DNA of 64,000 bases from Denitrovibrio sp. (GTDB lineage Bacteria; Chrysiogenota; Deferribacteres; Deferribacterales; Geovibrionaceae): positions 1-64,000 of the forward strand of contig PKTM01000015.1 of the NCBI GenBank assembly GCA_002869145.1. Direction: 5' to 3'. Below are positions 27,942-38,424 of this stretch, one piece after another. A program made the position numbers and the translations under genes. Each line of letters begins with the position of its first letter. Positions within the stretch are counted from its first letter, which is position 1. Below the pieces are notes generated by a model. That model saw only the letters and a program-made list of their open reading frames with translations. It did no database searches and was not told the origin of the DNA.

Positions 27942-30290
27942 TTACTGTTTAACTGAGATGGTTCCGTCTTCCAGCACCATCGTTGACTTAGCGTTTTTAC
28001 ATTCAGGATAACCTGTACATGCAAAGAACTTACCACGGCGGCTCTTTTTCAGTTTCATAGGTTTGCCGCATTTTTCACATTTAACATTCTCATCTACTTT
28101 ATCATATTTAGGAATAATCTGGCCTGTTTCGTTCACTTCCATATTTGCAGTGAAGTCGCACTCCGGGTAACCCTTGCAGCCAATGAACATACCGTTGCGG
28201 CCACCTTTTATGGTGAGACCGCTTTCGCATTTCGGACATGGTGTGCCTATCTCTTCACCGGCAGCTAATATCTTTATTTCGCCATCAGGCAGTTTAACGT
28301 AGTTTTTAATATTTTTACATTCTGGGTAACCCGGACAAGCCAGCACTTCGCCAAACCTTGTTCTTTTGAAAACAAGCTCCTTGCCGCACTTTTCGCACTC
28401 GATACCGGAGGGTTTATCCTCCTCTTTGGGCACCAGCTTAAAAGTACCGTCTTCCAGACGTTCATAATTTGAAGTGAATTTGCAGTCTGGATAAGCGGTG
28501 CATGCTATGAAGTTTCCATTACGTCCGTGTTTAATGGTGAGGTCTTTACTGCACAAAGGACACTTCATGTCAATTTTGAGGTCAGCGTTGAATTTTTTCT
28601 CTGCCTGCTCAAGCTCCGGCTTGAATTTACTATAGAAATCCCCCAGAACCCCTTTCCATGTAAGTCTACCCTCTTCTATACCGTCAAGTTCTTCTTCCAT
28701 CCCGGCGGTGAATTTCTTTTCGAATATCCTGTCGAAATTCGCTATCAGAAGAGTACAAACAACACGTCCAAGCTCTGTCGGTTTAAAACGTTTCTCCACC
28801 AGATCAGCATAATCTCTATCCATAAGGGTAGATATGATTGATGCATATGTAGATGGTCGTCCGATGCCTTCTGCCTCAAGAGTTTTAACAAGAGTCGCTT
28901 CTGAATATCTGGCCGGAGGCTGGGTAAACATCTGCTTACTTTCGTGTTTTTCAGGTTTGAGGTTTTCGCCATCTTTCACTTCAAAGATAAACTCCTGATC
29001 CTTCTCGCCATTATCATCCTTACCTTCTATGTACAGGGTTTGAAAGCCCGGAAATTTCAGAACTTTACCCTGTGACTTAAGCCCGTAAGGTCCGTTTTCA
29101 ATATTTATAGTATTTTGATCATAGACTGCATCCGACATGTTGCTGGCAACAAATCTATCCCAAATCAGCTTGTATAGTCTGTACTGGTCATTGTCCAGAA
29201 CGTCTTTCACAACATCTGGTGTTCTCATTACGGATGTAGGCCTGATTGCCTCGTGTGCATCCTGTATATTTTTATTTTTTGCGGCTGTCTTCTGCCCTTT
29301 TGACAGATAGGCTTCTCCGTATTGCTTTTTTATGAAGTCCCTAGCCTCTTTTGTGGCATCCGGAGATACTCTTGATGAATCAGTTCTCATGTATGTAATG
29401 AGACCCACAGGACCTTCTTTGCCAAGCTCAATACCTTCGTAAAGACGCTGAGCAACAATCATTGTTCTCTTCGCTGTGAAGCTGAGTTTTCTGGCGGCTT
29501 CCTGCTGAAGTTTTGAGGTTATGAATGGCAGCGCTGCACGCTCGTAAACTTCTTTGCGCACAACTTCTGCAACTTTGTAGCTGCCTGATTTAAGTTCAGA
29601 AAGAACTTTCTCGGCTGTTTCACCGTTTTCTATCTTAAACTTTTTACCGTTTTTCTTTTCCAGCCTCGCTTTGAGCTGAGCTTTCTGCCCGCCTTCGAAG
29701 ATAACGTCTATAAGCCAGTACTCTTCAGGTTTAAATTTCTCAATGTCTTCTTCGCGTTCAACCAAAAGCCTGAGAGCAACAGACTGCACCCTGCCGGCAG
29801 AAAGTCCGTATTTAAGAGATTTCCAAAGCAGTGGGCTAACAAGATAGCCAACCAAACGGTCAAGGATACGCCTTGCCTGCTGAGCATTCGTTCTGTTTTC
29901 GTTTATGGGACCAGTGTTTTTGATCCCGTCCGTAATTCCTTTTTTAGTGATTTCGTTAAAAAGGACACGATGTATTTTCTCTTTGTTTTTCTTACCCAGC
30001 TCTTCTGCTATGTGCCATGCGATGGCCTCCCCTTCTCGGTCGGGGTCAGGAGCAAGGTATATGTTTGTGGCAGAATTTGCTACTTTTTTAAGCTCGTCAA
30101 TAATCTTCTTTTTACCCCTTATAATGGAGTACTTCGGCTCGAAATTGTTGTCTATATCGACACCGAGTGAGCTTGATGGAAGATCTTTTACGTGGCCTAC
30201 TGATGCAAGAACTTTGAAATCCTTGCCAAGATATTTTTCTATTGTACGCGCCTTGGCGGGTGATTCTACAATAACTAGATTTTTGGGCAT
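27942..30290 (-). CDS. topA: DNA topoisomerase I
   Basis: This 782-residue type IA topoisomerase relaxes negative supercoils. It has an N-terminal Toprim domain (VIVESPAKARTIEKYLG, then APDPDREGEAIAWH) and the active tyrosine in GLITYMRTDSSRVS. Four C-terminal Cys4 zinc ribbons follow, each of the form CxxC...G-x-F/V-x-x-C-x-x-Y-P-x-C. E. coli TopA has three such ribbons plus two variants; four well-formed copies here are complete and evenly spaced. It is translated between smg and trmFO. Confidence 0.97.
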   Translation of the reverse strand: MPKNLVIVESPAKARTIEKYLGKDFKVLASVGHVKDLPSSSLGVDIDNNFEPKYSIIRGKKKIIDELKKVANSATNIYLAPDPDREGEAIAWHIAEELGKKNKEKIHRVLFNEITKKGITDGIKNTGPINENRTNAQQARRILDRLVGYLVSPLLWKSLKYGLSAGRVQSVALRLLVEREEDIEKFKPEEYWLIDVIFEGGQKAQLKARLEKKNGKKFKIENGETAEKVLSELKSGSYKVAEVVRKEVYERAALPFITSKLQQEAARKLSFTAKRTMIVAQRLYEGIELGKEGPVGLITYMRTDSSRVSPDATKEARDFIKKQYGEAYLSKGQKTAAKNKNIQDAHEAIRPTSVMRTPDVVKDVLDNDQYRLYKLIWDRFVASNMSDAVYDQNTINIENGPYGLKSQGKVLKFPGFQTLYIEGKDDNGEKDQEFIFEVKDGENLKPEKHESKQMFTQPPARYSEATLVKTLEAEGIGRPSTYASIISTLMDRDYADLVEKRFKPTELGRVVCTLLIANFDRIFEKKFTAGMEEELDGIEEGRLTWKGVLGDFYSKFKPELEQAEKKFNADLKIDMKCPLCSKDLTIKHGRNGNFIACTAYPDCKFTSNYERLEDGTFKLVPKEEDKPSGIECEKCGKELVFKRTRFGEVLACPGYPECKNIKNYVKLPDGEIKILAAGEEIGTPCPKCESGLTIKGGRNGMFIGCKGYPECDFTANMEVNETGQIIPKYDKVDENVKCEKCGKPMKLKKSRRGKFFACTGYPECKNAKSTMVLEDGTISVKQ

Positions 30291-30309
30291 AATTTATCCG
30301 TGTCAATTA

Positions 30310-30726
30310 TCAATTCAAATATTCTTCATCTTCCTCTACACCTGATGCGTAAAGTGATTTACGCTCCATAAGTGAATAGAGTGCAAGGTTTTTTATGGAT
30401 TCCACATCAACCTTATAACCCTCTGAGCTCATGGCGCTTTCGATAACATCCTCTAACCCAAGCGGGTCAAGTATGCCTGTGATGTGCAGTTTTTGCAGAT
30501 AACAGATAGCGTCAGAGGTAAGGGCGTTCTTCTCTTTTTTAGTAAAAACACGAAACCAGAAGTTCCCATCAAAGTTGCTTATATCAAGCACAGTCATGAC
30601 TTGTCTGATCTCGTGATCGTCAAAACCTGTGTTAAAAAGATAATCTTTGATAGCCTTCTCGCTGGTGTTCTCGCTAAATTCCAGATAGTCAATTACCATG
30701 TTGAGAGCTATGACAATTTTGTCCAT
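30310..30726 (-). CDS. smg: Smg family protein (DUF494)
   Basis: This 138-residue acidic helical protein of the Smg/DUF494 family is known for lying next to dprA and topA; its function is unclear. I start at the ATG at 30726, which has GGGGGA five bases upstream and matches the conserved MDKIVIALNMVIDYL start. A longer reading from 30798 would add 24 residues that lie in the dprA 3' end. It overlaps dprA by 38 bases and ends 19 bases before topA. Confidence 0.85.
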   Translation of the reverse strand: MDKIVIALNMVIDYLEFSENTSEKAIKDYLFNTGFDDHEIRQVMTVLDISNFDGNFWFRVFTKKEKNALTSDAICYLQKLHITGILDPLGLEDVIESAMSSEGYKVDVESIKNLALYSLMERKSLYASGVEEDEEYLN

Positions 30727-31891
30727 TGAGTCCCCCGGCAGCCCGGTACTTACCGTCGATTTCCCTGACAACATATCCCTCGAGCTCCATTTGCGCAAGG
30801 TTTATTGCAACACTCTCTATGTCGAACCCCGACATGGCGCTGAGTTCATCCGGGTTCAGCGTGCCTCTCATAAGCAGATCAAAGAGCTTTGTTTGCTCAG
30901 GGCTACCAAACTCTAATACACTCGTCTCTTGCTTGTCAACTTCTTTGAGGTCATAAATTTGGTATTTTAGCTCCTCTATCACATCGTAATATGACTGTAC
31001 AAGCTTCGCACCTTCCTTCAGGAGGGCGTTTGTGGCGTTATTTCTGTTATCTTGAAATGCCGGAACAGCAAAAACCTCGCGCCCCTGTTCTCCGGCGAGC
31101 CTCGCTGTTATGAGAGAACCACTTCTTTCGGATGCCTCCACGACTATTACACCGTAAGACATACCGCTTATGATACGGTTCCGTTTGGGAAAATTGAATG
31201 ATACTGGGGGGATGTCTGAAAGAAAATCAGTAATCACACAGCCTTTTGCAAGAACCTTATCCAGATGGCGTTTGTTCTCTGCCGGAAAGAAATGTTTCAC
31301 ACCGCATCCAAGAACAGCAGTGGTCACACCCCTCTCTATAGCTCCGAGGTGTGCTGCGATATCTATACCTCTGGCAAACCCGCTTACGACATTAAACCCT
31401 GCCTCTGCTAGGTCACATGCGAGCCTGCCAGCCAGCTCACATGCTGCACGGCTTGCGTTTCTGGAACCTACTATAGATATAGCTGGTTTTTGTAAAGCAT
31501 CCGAATCACCCCTTACATAAAGCAGCGGAGGCGCGTCTTTGGTCTGTCTGAGAAGTTCAGGGTATGATTGGTCATCTATGCATATAATGTCTGCACTTAG
31601 GTTTTGCAGAGTTTTTAGTTCGGATTTGAAAAGTGACGAGTCGATGTCTGAGGTTATTATGTTTTCTGCCACAGGTTTCTTCACGCCGAAAGAAAGCAGT
31701 GCCCCCATGTCGAGATCGAAGGCTTTTTCAAGGGTGCCTGCTCCTTCGAAAATACGCACAAGGGTTCTGTCGTCTGCACCTTTCACACATCTTAGCTTTA
31801 GAGTTTCTATCGCAAGGTCACTTGTCACACGCTCTCCTATGAATAAGCATTTTTTCCCATCCATGGAAAAAATGCCAATACGCTCGCGCAT
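30689..31891 (-). CDS. dprA: DNA processing protein DprA
   Basis: This 400-residue protein loads RecA on incoming single-stranded DNA during natural transformation. Helical N-terminal segments (LKLRCVKGADDRTLVRIFEGAGTLEKAF) precede the Rossmann-like core with SIVGSRNASRAACE, VVSGFARGIDIAAHLGAI, TTAVLGCGVKHFFPAEN and ASERSGSLITARLAGEQGREVFAVP. A DprA-type winged helix ends the chain (LLMRGTLNPDELSAMSGF). The start is uncertain: neither the ATG at 31891 nor the one nine codons in has a good ribosome site. First gene of the dprA-smg-topA-trmFO block. Confidence 0.93.
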   Translation of the reverse strand: MRERIGIFSMDGKKCLFIGERVTSDLAIETLKLRCVKGADDRTLVRIFEGAGTLEKAFDLDMGALLSFGVKKPVAENIITSDIDSSLFKSELKTLQNLSADIICIDDQSYPELLRQTKDAPPLLYVRGDSDALQKPAISIVGSRNASRAACELAGRLACDLAEAGFNVVSGFARGIDIAAHLGAIERGVTTAVLGCGVKHFFPAENKRHLDKVLAKGCVITDFLSDIPPVSFNFPKRNRIISGMSYGVIVVEASERSGSLITARLAGEQGREVFAVPAFQDNRNNATNALLKEGAKLVQSYYDVIEELKYQIYDLKEVDKQETSVLEFGSPEQTKLFDLLMRGTLNPDELSAMSGFDIESVAINLAQMELEGYVVREIDGKYRAAGGLNGQNCHSSQHGN

Positions 31892-31946
31892 AACAAGTTA
31901 TGCTGCGCTACGCACGGCGATTTCCATCCATGGAAATAAAGATACC

Positions 31947-33047
31947 TCACTGGCTAAGCAGATACTCACAAAGTAGTGTCACTCCAGGCAGTGTTGCACC
32001 TTCCGGTACGGTGTATTTTTTGTTATGAAGTGGCGGATGACTTTCGCCTTTTCTGACTCCTTGCCAGATAAAAGCACCCGGAGCGTGCTCCAGATAAAAA
32101 GCGAAATCCTCGCCACCCATACTCTTTTCGTATTCACCAAGAGGTATATTTTTTTCTTCGCAAAGACTGCGGAGCTTACCCACAATCGTTTTATCGCATA
32201 TAACAGGAGGTGTCCCTTCGTGTATGGTAAAATCTGTCTGGATACCGTAAAAGTCCTCTATGGCTTTCAGCCTAACCTTCATACCGTGCTCGATGAGCTT
32301 TTTCACAATCATTTCGAAATGCCTGAAGGTTCCGCCTACCCTGACCTCTTCTGGCAGGATGTTTGATGCTGAACCGCCGTTAATCTTTCCAAATGAAATG
32401 AGACCGTCAAGTATCGGGCTCTTCTTTCTGGTGAGGATAGTCTGGCAGCTCATAATATATTCCGCTGCTGCTGTAACAGTATCGGTTCCCATGTGCGGCA
32501 TAGCAGCGTGAGTGGACATACCTTTAAAAATGATGTCAAAGTGGTTCGAACCTGCCATGGTTCCGCCTTCAACAAGCGCAGCTTTGCCAAACTCGACATC
32601 TGGTGTTGTGTGGGTGGCAAGTATTTCACTGACACCATCCATGCAGCCTGCCTTTATCATTTCAACAGAACCGCTCACAAGCTCCTCCGCCGGCTGAAAT
32701 ATGAACCTAACATTCACATTTAGTTTATCTTTCATTTTAACCATAACATTTAGTGTTGTCAACAGAGTTGTCATGTTTGCATTGTGACCGCACAGATGGC
32801 TGTATTCTTTCCCCTCTTCGTCGAAAGGCAGCCCGTCCATATCAGCCCGCAGAGCTATTGTCTTCTCCGCCCCAACATCCAGCGTGCCGAAAACTCCTGT
32901 AACAAAAGCTTCCGTGTAGCTGAGCCCCATCTCTGTAAGCCGTTTTTTGATATATTCTGAAGTTTTGTACTCTTTCATAGAAGGTTCAGCTCTATCGTAT
33001 AGCTCTTTCAAGTCTATGTTCATCTGTGATTCATCAATATATTTCAT
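31947..33047 (-). CDS. M20D amidohydrolase (IAA/acetyl-diaminopimelate deacylase-like)
   Basis: This 366-residue di-metal amidohydrolase has ALRADMDGLPF, the metal pair HLCGH, catalytic glutamates in FIFQPAEELVSGS, and the C-terminal MGGEDFAFYLE with a late ligand histidine. The usual GHDxH reads GHNAN here; the Cys and first His ligands remain. It should remove an acyl group from an N-acyl amino acid, for example N-acetyl-diaminopimelate, or another amide. I start at the ATG at 33047, preceded by ACGGAGAA; a reading from 33095 adds a hydrophobic tail lacking a ribosome site. The exact substrate is unknown. Confidence 0.85.
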   Translation of the reverse strand: MKYIDESQMNIDLKELYDRAEPSMKEYKTSEYIKKRLTEMGLSYTEAFVTGVFGTLDVGAEKTIALRADMDGLPFDEEGKEYSHLCGHNANMTTLLTTLNVMVKMKDKLNVNVRFIFQPAEELVSGSVEMIKAGCMDGVSEILATHTTPDVEFGKAALVEGGTMAGSNHFDIIFKGMSTHAAMPHMGTDTVTAAAEYIMSCQTILTRKKSPILDGLISFGKINGGSASNILPEEVRVGGTFRHFEMIVKKLIEHGMKVRLKAIEDFYGIQTDFTIHEGTPPVICDKTIVGKLRSLCEEKNIPLGEYEKSMGGEDFAFYLEHAPGAFIWQGVRKGESHPPLHNKKYTVPEGATLPGVTLLCEYLLSQ

Positions 33048-33166
33048 ATGTTTCTCCGTTATTATCAATGCTGTCAGTAGTAGAATATATAACAAACTGG
33101 GGATTTTCGTAATATTAAAATCTTTTAAAAATAAGTAAATTGCGATGTATACCTAACAAAAGCGGT

Positions 33167-33195
33167 TTGTCTTATTCAGTAATATATAGTAAAAT
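33167..33195 (+). promoter_or_regulatory. selAB promoter
   Basis: TTGTCT, a 17-base spacer and TAAAAT predict a start near 33202. That places the ATG at 33197 outside the message and supports the start of SelA at 33218. Confidence 0.5.
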
Positions 33196-33217
33196 CATGA
33201 ACCGAATGGGAAATATT

Positions 33218-34552
33218 ATGGACAATAAAAACAACATCTTAAAAGATTTACCAAAGATAGACAAGCTGATGACAGACAGCAGGTTTGACGGTCTGAACAG
33301 TGAGTTTGTAAAGATATCCGCCAGAAATGTGCTGAACAGCATTAGAAATGAAATGCCCGAAAAAATAGATACAGGCGTGATATTTGACAGAATTTTAAAG
33401 CAGTACGAAGTGCTTGTGAAAGGCACACTTTATAAGGTTATAAACGCTACCGGAGTTCCTATTCACACAAACCTAGGCAGAGCACCCATCTCAAAAGAAC
33501 TATTTGACGAAGCATCTGACATAGTTTGCGGCTACTCAAATTTGGAGTACAACACTGAAAAGGGTAAACGAGGCGACAGGTATCACCACGCAGCAAATTA
33601 TCTTAGAATGCTCACAGGTGCAGAAGATGCGGTCATAGTGAATAATAACGCGTCTGCGGTTTTTCTTATTTTAAATACCTTCTGCAAAAACAAAGAAGTC
33701 ATTCTAAGCAGAGGCGAGATGGTGGAGATAGGCGGAAGTTTTCGAATTCCTGATGTAATGAAGGGCAGTGGAGCAAAGCTTATTGAAGTTGGAACCACTA
33801 ACAGAACCAGAAAAAGTGATTACATAGATGCTGCAACACAAAAAACCGCTATGATGATGAAGGTTCACAAAAGCAACTTCGAGATAGTAGGCTTCAGCGA
33901 AGAAACCGCACTGAACGATGTTTGTGATGCTGCGGCAGAGAAAGGGGTTATCTCCTACTATGACGCAGGGAGCGGATTGTTTGAAAAAGTACTCCCCGAC
34001 AGCGTATGCACAGACCTAACCATACCTCAGACTATAAAAAACGGCTTTGATCTTATCTCTTTCAGTGGATACAAAATGCTCGGTGGTTGTCAGGCGGGCA
34101 TTATCATAGGCAAAAAAGATCTCATTAATAAATTGAAAAAAAACCAGCTTATGCGGATGCTCCGTGTGGACAAGATAACTCTGGCACTGCTTCAGGCTGT
34201 TTTTAGAAAATATCTGAAAAAAAGCGGAGAGAGCCTTCCGGTTAACTCTATGCTGACGAATAAAGACCTGCAGAGTAAAGCACACAGACTGGCAGAGATG
34301 CTCCCTTGCAGCACAGAGGTTGTAAGCATCAGCTCCACCATAGGCGGAGGCAGTTGTCCGACATCTGAAATAGAATCATTCGGAGTTAGTATAAACATAA
34401 AAATGAAACCTCAGGCTATAGACAAAAAACTTAGAAACCACAGCACACCCGTCATAGCAAGGATCACCGACAACAGACTTGTGTTAGACGTGCGCACCAT
34501 AAGTGAGACCGAATTTGAAACTGTCAGCTCAGCCGTGGAGGGTCTTTTATGA
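33218..34552 (+). CDS. selA: L-seryl-tRNA(Sec) selenium transferase
   Basis: This 444-residue PLP enzyme converts seryl-tRNA(Sec) to selenocysteyl-tRNA(Sec) with selenophosphate. The early motif NATGVPIHTNLGRAPIS is diagnostic. The PLP lysine lies in SFSGYKMLGGCQAG; other SelA proteins usually read SGDKLLGGPQAG, so Tyr and Cys replace Asp and Pro around the lysine. Start is set by the promoter and by GGGAAA before ATG 33218. It overlaps selB by four bases (ATGA). No tRNA-Sec gene or selenoprotein is visible in the window. Confidence 0.94.
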   Translation: MDNKNNILKDLPKIDKLMTDSRFDGLNSEFVKISARNVLNSIRNEMPEKIDTGVIFDRILKQYEVLVKGTLYKVINATGVPIHTNLGRAPISKELFDEASDIVCGYSNLEYNTEKGKRGDRYHHAANYLRMLTGAEDAVIVNNNASAVFLILNTFCKNKEVILSRGEMVEIGGSFRIPDVMKGSGAKLIEVGTTNRTRKSDYIDAATQKTAMMMKVHKSNFEIVGFSEETALNDVCDAAAEKGVISYYDAGSGLFEKVLPDSVCTDLTIPQTIKNGFDLISFSGYKMLGGCQAGIIIGKKDLINKLKKNQLMRMLRVDKITLALLQAVFRKYLKKSGESLPVNSMLTNKDLQSKAHRLAEMLPCSTEVVSISSTIGGGSCPTSEIESFGVSINIKMKPQAIDKKLRNHSTPVIARITDNRLVLDVRTISETEFETVSSAVEGLL

Positions 34553-36402
34553 AAAAGAGTGTAATCTTCGGCACAGCCGGACACATAGACCACGGAAAGT
34601 CGTCACTTATATTTGCCCTTACCGGCAAGCATCCGGACAGGCTCAAAGAGGAACAAGAGAAAGGGATAACAATAGAGCTTGGATTTGCGGGACTGGAGAC
34701 TGAAAACGCAAAAATATCTTTTGTGGATGTACCAGGGCATGAAGGCCTGGTTAAAACAATGATAGCCGGCTCTGTGGGTTTTGATTCGGTGCTTTTCTGT
34801 GTAGACAGCAGAGAAGGGATTAAACCTCAGACAGTGGAACATTTTAATATAATCCGCACTATAGGTGTAAAATACTGCGTTGTTGCACTCACAAAATCAG
34901 ATTTGACAGATGAAAAGCAGATAGAAAAGACAAAAAAGGATGTTGAAAAACTTTTCAGCCTCAGCACTATAAAGATCATCGATTTTGTACCCACAGACAG
35001 ACAGAATCCTGAAACTATACAACAGCTTAAAAATGCTATTGATAAATGTGCTGGCAAAATAATGCCGAAAATTCTTACAAGATGCTACGTGGTTCGAGCT
35101 GACAGAATATTCTCCATTAAAGGCAGCGGAACAGTGGTAACAGGCACGTCGCTCTTTGGACAGATATCTACCGGTACAACTATTTACAACACAAAGAATA
35201 TGCGTTCAGCAAAGATAAAAAGCATTCAGGTTCACGACAAAACTGTGGAAAAATCTGTGGCTGGTGAAAGAACAGCGCTGAACCTGCCTGATTTTTCGCT
35301 CAGTGATGTACAAAGAGGGAATATACTCTCAGACAACCCGAAAATAGCTACCACCAAAGGCATATACGCTAACCTCACCGTTTTCGAAGGTATCCCCGAA
35401 AAGACCAGTATAAAGCACAACAAGACATATTCGATATTCATAGGCGCTGAAAGCTGCGAGGGGAAGATTATCTTTTACGACCAGAAGAAACTTACACATG
35501 GCCAAAGCGCTAACTGTTTCATTAAAATGGATAAACAAGTCACCCCATACTTTGACGAACCTTTCATTATCCGCTCCGGCAGCCCGCAGATAAGTGTGGC
35601 AGGCGGGCGTGTGCTGGGTATAGAAGAGACCTATCCGGACAGGAGACAGACCAAAGAGATAATGGAGCTTTTCAGCATATACGACTACGACAGAGCCATA
35701 AAAAAAGTGACAGAGGTCTTTTACTGCGGACTTAAACTGGCGGAACCTATTCAGTTTTCCGGACTAATCAGAAACGAACTGGCAATGAAGCTGGCACAGC
35801 TAAACATTGCAAATTTTCAGGGATACATAATAGATAACAGTCAGCTTGAAAGCTATGTGGAAAAGACTATAGAGATGCTCAACAAGAAAGGACTGCTGGC
35901 AATAAGTAAGATACAGCACACCTGTGAAGATCTGCCGGAGCACGTGCGGTTTGACATTATAAACCGTATTATTGAGCGGGCACAGAAACAGGACTATATT
36001 TTTGACGGGCAGACTCTCAAAAAGAAAGAGAAAGACCCATTTGAAGAGCTTGCGATATCCGTTTTAAACCACATGAAAGCTGATCCGACTATCTCTAACC
36101 CTGCAAAACTCGCTGAAAAGACAGGACTGCCGGAAGCCAAAATAGTAAAATGTCTTCAGTTTCTTTGCAACAGAAGCCTTGCTAAAAACATCGAAGGGAA
36201 CAATCATGTGACAATGGAGCTTCTGAACTCATTTGTGGACAAAGCAGTTTTAGAGTGCGAAGCAAACGGGGCAGCAGATCTGGCATCTATGAAAAAACAC
36301 TTTGAGCTCCCTCGTAAGCTGCTTGTGCCATTACTGGAGCAGCTGGATAAAACAGGACTGTTCATAAACAAAGATAATAAAAGGATACTCAAAAATAGAT
36401 AA
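34549..36402 (+). CDS. selB: Selenocysteine-specific elongation factor
   Basis: This 617-residue GTPase brings Sec-tRNA to UGA codons followed by a SECIS hairpin. EF-Tu-like G motifs: [13 protein letters not shown] (G1), [12 protein letters not shown] (G3), TKSD (G4). Translation-factor barrels follow, and the last ~200 residues are winged helices that bind the SECIS RNA. It is coupled to selA by a four-base overlap, and uvrB starts one base after its stop. The pair shows that the organism makes selenoproteins, which must be encoded elsewhere. Confidence 0.95.
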   Translation: MKKSVIFGTAGHIDHGKSSLIFALTGKHPDRLKEEQEKGITIELGFAGLETENAKISFVDVPGHEGLVKTMIAGSVGFDSVLFCVDSREGIKPQTVEHFNIIRTIGVKYCVVALTKSDLTDEKQIEKTKKDVEKLFSLSTIKIIDFVPTDRQNPETIQQLKNAIDKCAGKIMPKILTRCYVVRADRIFSIKGSGTVVTGTSLFGQISTGTTIYNTKNMRSAKIKSIQVHDKTVEKSVAGERTALNLPDFSLSDVQRGNILSDNPKIATTKGIYANLTVFEGIPEKTSIKHNKTYSIFIGAESCEGKIIFYDQKKLTHGQSANCFIKMDKQVTPYFDEPFIIRSGSPQISVAGGRVLGIEETYPDRRQTKEIMELFSIYDYDRAIKKVTEVFYCGLKLAEPIQFSGLIRNELAMKLAQLNIANFQGYIIDNSQLESYVEKTIEMLNKKGLLAISKIQHTCEDLPEHVRFDIINRIIERAQKQDYIFDGQTLKKKEKDPFEELAISVLNHMKADPTISNPAKLAEKTGLPEAKIVKCLQFLCNRSLAKNIEGNNHVTMELLNSFVDKAVLECEANGAADLASMKKHFELPRKLLVPLLEQLDKTGLFINKDNKRILKNR

Positions 36403-36403
36403 T

Positions 36404-38380
36404 ATGGGATTTAAACTCGTCTCTGACTACAAACCTGCCGGCGATCAACCGGAAGCCATCAGACAGCTTGTGGCAAATTATAAAACCGGAGAGAACGCTC
36501 AGGTGCTTCTTGGTGTGACATGTTCTGGAAAAACATACACAATGGCAAATGTTGTAGAGCAACTCGACGTACCCACTATCGTCATAGCTCACAACAAAAC
36601 ACTTGCGGCACAGCTATATGGTGAATTCAAAAAATTCTTTCCTGAAAATGCAGTAGAATACTTTGTAAGTTACTACGACTACTATCAGCCGGAAGCATAC
36701 AAACCACAGACAGATACATTTATAGAGAAAGATTCCTCCATAAACGAAGACATAGATAAGCTTCGGCACTCAGCCACCAGAAGTCTTTTAGAAAGAAGGG
36801 ATGTGCTGATAGTAGCCTCGGTATCATGCATTTATGGTCTCGGATCTCCAGAGGCGTACCACGGCATGCTGGTAAATCTTGAAGTGAATGACGATGTGGA
36901 AGTGCAGACAGTACTGAAAAAACTTGTTGAGATACAGTATGAAAGAAATGAGTACGACTTTCACCGCGGAACATACAGACTTAAAGGTGACACTCTGGAA
37001 GTGTTTCCCGCACATGAGGATTCTATCGCTTATCGTATAGAGTTTTACGGTGACGAGGTGGACAGGATAAGCGAGTTCGATCCAGTCACAGGAAAAACCA
37101 TAAAAGAGCGGCCAAAGATAGCCATCTACCCAAACACACATTATGTAACCACAAGCACTACAATAGAAGATGCTGTCAAAACCATAAAAAAAGAGCTGGC
37201 TGAAAGATGTGCAGAGCTCCTTAGCATGAACAAACTGGTAGAAGAACAAAGACTCACCCAAAGAACGATGTTTGACATAGAAATGATGCTTGAGACTGGC
37301 TACTGCAACTGTGTTGAAAATTACTCCCGTATCCTCGAAAACAGAAACCCAGGCGACACCCCGCCCACCCTGCTGAACTATCTGCCGAAAGATGCACTGG
37401 TAATAGTGGACGAATCCCACATGACTATCCCGCAGATAAGAGGGATGTATAATGGAGACAGAAGCAGAAAAACCACTCTGGTGGAGTATGGGTTCAGACT
37501 TCCGGCGGCCATGGATAACCGCCCGCTTAAATTTGAAGAGTTTCAAAATAGGGTCAACCGCATAATGTATGTATCAGCCACACCGGACGATTTTGAGATA
37601 AACGAAGCCAAGGGGCTGCTGGCTGAACAGATAATCCGACCCACAGGACTAATGGATCCGCCTATTGAGGTTCGCCCATCAAGAAATCAGGTGGATGACC
37701 TTTACAACGAAATATTAAAAACAGCTCAAAACGGCGAAAGAGTTCTTGTGACCACACTAACAAAAAGGATGTCAGAAGAACTCACAAAATATTACGATGA
37801 AATGGGCGTGCGGGTAAAGTATCTTCACTCAGAAATAGATACACTTGAGCGAATCAAAATCCTGAAAGAACTCCGTTTGGGAGAGTTTGACGTTCTGGTA
37901 GGGATAAACCTGCTCAGAGAGGGGCTTGATCTGCCTGAGGTTTCTCTGGTCGCCGTGCTGGATGCGGATAAAGAAGGCTTCCTGCGGTCTGAAAAAGCCC
38001 TCATCCAGACAATAGGACGAGCCGCCAGAAACATTAACGGAAGAGCAATATTTTATGCAGGCAAAGTAACCAGATCCATGCAGGCAGCCATAGACGAAAC
38101 CACACGAAGACGACAAAAACAGATGGAATATAATGAAGAGCACGGTATTACACCACAGACCATAAAGAACGAAATAAGCAACATTCTTGAATCAATTTAC
38201 GAAAAAGACTACGTGACTATTGATATTAATGACGATATAGGTATAACATTATCGGGACAGAAAGATAAAGATATAGAATCTCTGAAGAAGCTCATGCAGG
38301 AGCATGCGGCAAATCTTGAGTTTGAAAAAGCAGCAAGGGTCAGAGACATGCTTTTTGAATATACGTCAGGTAAAAAATAA
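36404..38380 (+). CDS. uvrB: Excinuclease ABC subunit B
   Basis: This 658-residue nucleotide excision repair helicase has Walker [11 protein letters not shown] (Cys where most UvrB proteins have Gly; the GxxxxGKT pattern is kept) and the beta-hairpin region [12 protein letters not shown]. The helicase motifs include [18 protein letters not shown] and [20 protein letters not shown], ending TIGRAARN. The C-terminal UVR motif ([20 protein letters not shown]) binds UvrC. It begins one base after selB, an unusual neighbour for a repair gene, and probably shares the selAB transcript. Confidence 0.97.
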   Translation: MGFKLVSDYKPAGDQPEAIRQLVANYKTGENAQVLLGVTCSGKTYTMANVVEQLDVPTIVIAHNKTLAAQLYGEFKKFFPENAVEYFVSYYDYYQPEAYKPQTDTFIEKDSSINEDIDKLRHSATRSLLERRDVLIVASVSCIYGLGSPEAYHGMLVNLEVNDDVEVQTVLKKLVEIQYERNEYDFHRGTYRLKGDTLEVFPAHEDSIAYRIEFYGDEVDRISEFDPVTGKTIKERPKIAIYPNTHYVTTSTTIEDAVKTIKKELAERCAELLSMNKLVEEQRLTQRTMFDIEMMLETGYCNCVENYSRILENRNPGDTPPTLLNYLPKDALVIVDESHMTIPQIRGMYNGDRSRKTTLVEYGFRLPAAMDNRPLKFEEFQNRVNRIMYVSATPDDFEINEAKGLLAEQIIRPTGLMDPPIEVRPSRNQVDDLYNEILKTAQNGERVLVTTLTKRMSEELTKYYDEMGVRVKYLHSEIDTLERIKILKELRLGEFDVLVGINLLREGLDLPEVSLVAVLDADKEGFLRSEKALIQTIGRAARNINGRAIFYAGKVTRSMQAAIDETTRRRQKQMEYNEEHGITPQTIKNEISNILESIYEKDYVTIDINDDIGITLSGQKDKDIESLKKLMQEHAANLEFEKAARVRDMLFEYTSGKK

Positions 38381-38424
38381 ACTATTACGGCCACACAGGG
38401 TCTCTATATAAAAGGTTAATAAAT

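Noticed and set aside
31853-31937. Two copies of CCATCCATGGAAA around the dprA start as a repeat element
   Set aside because: Only 13 bases are shared, one copy lies in coding sequence, and AT-rich flanks make chance likely.
36824-37546. A 240-codon open frame on the minus strand inside uvrB
   Set aside because: Mirror of the conserved uvrB coding sequence; low-complexity aromatic-rich translation without homologous motifs.
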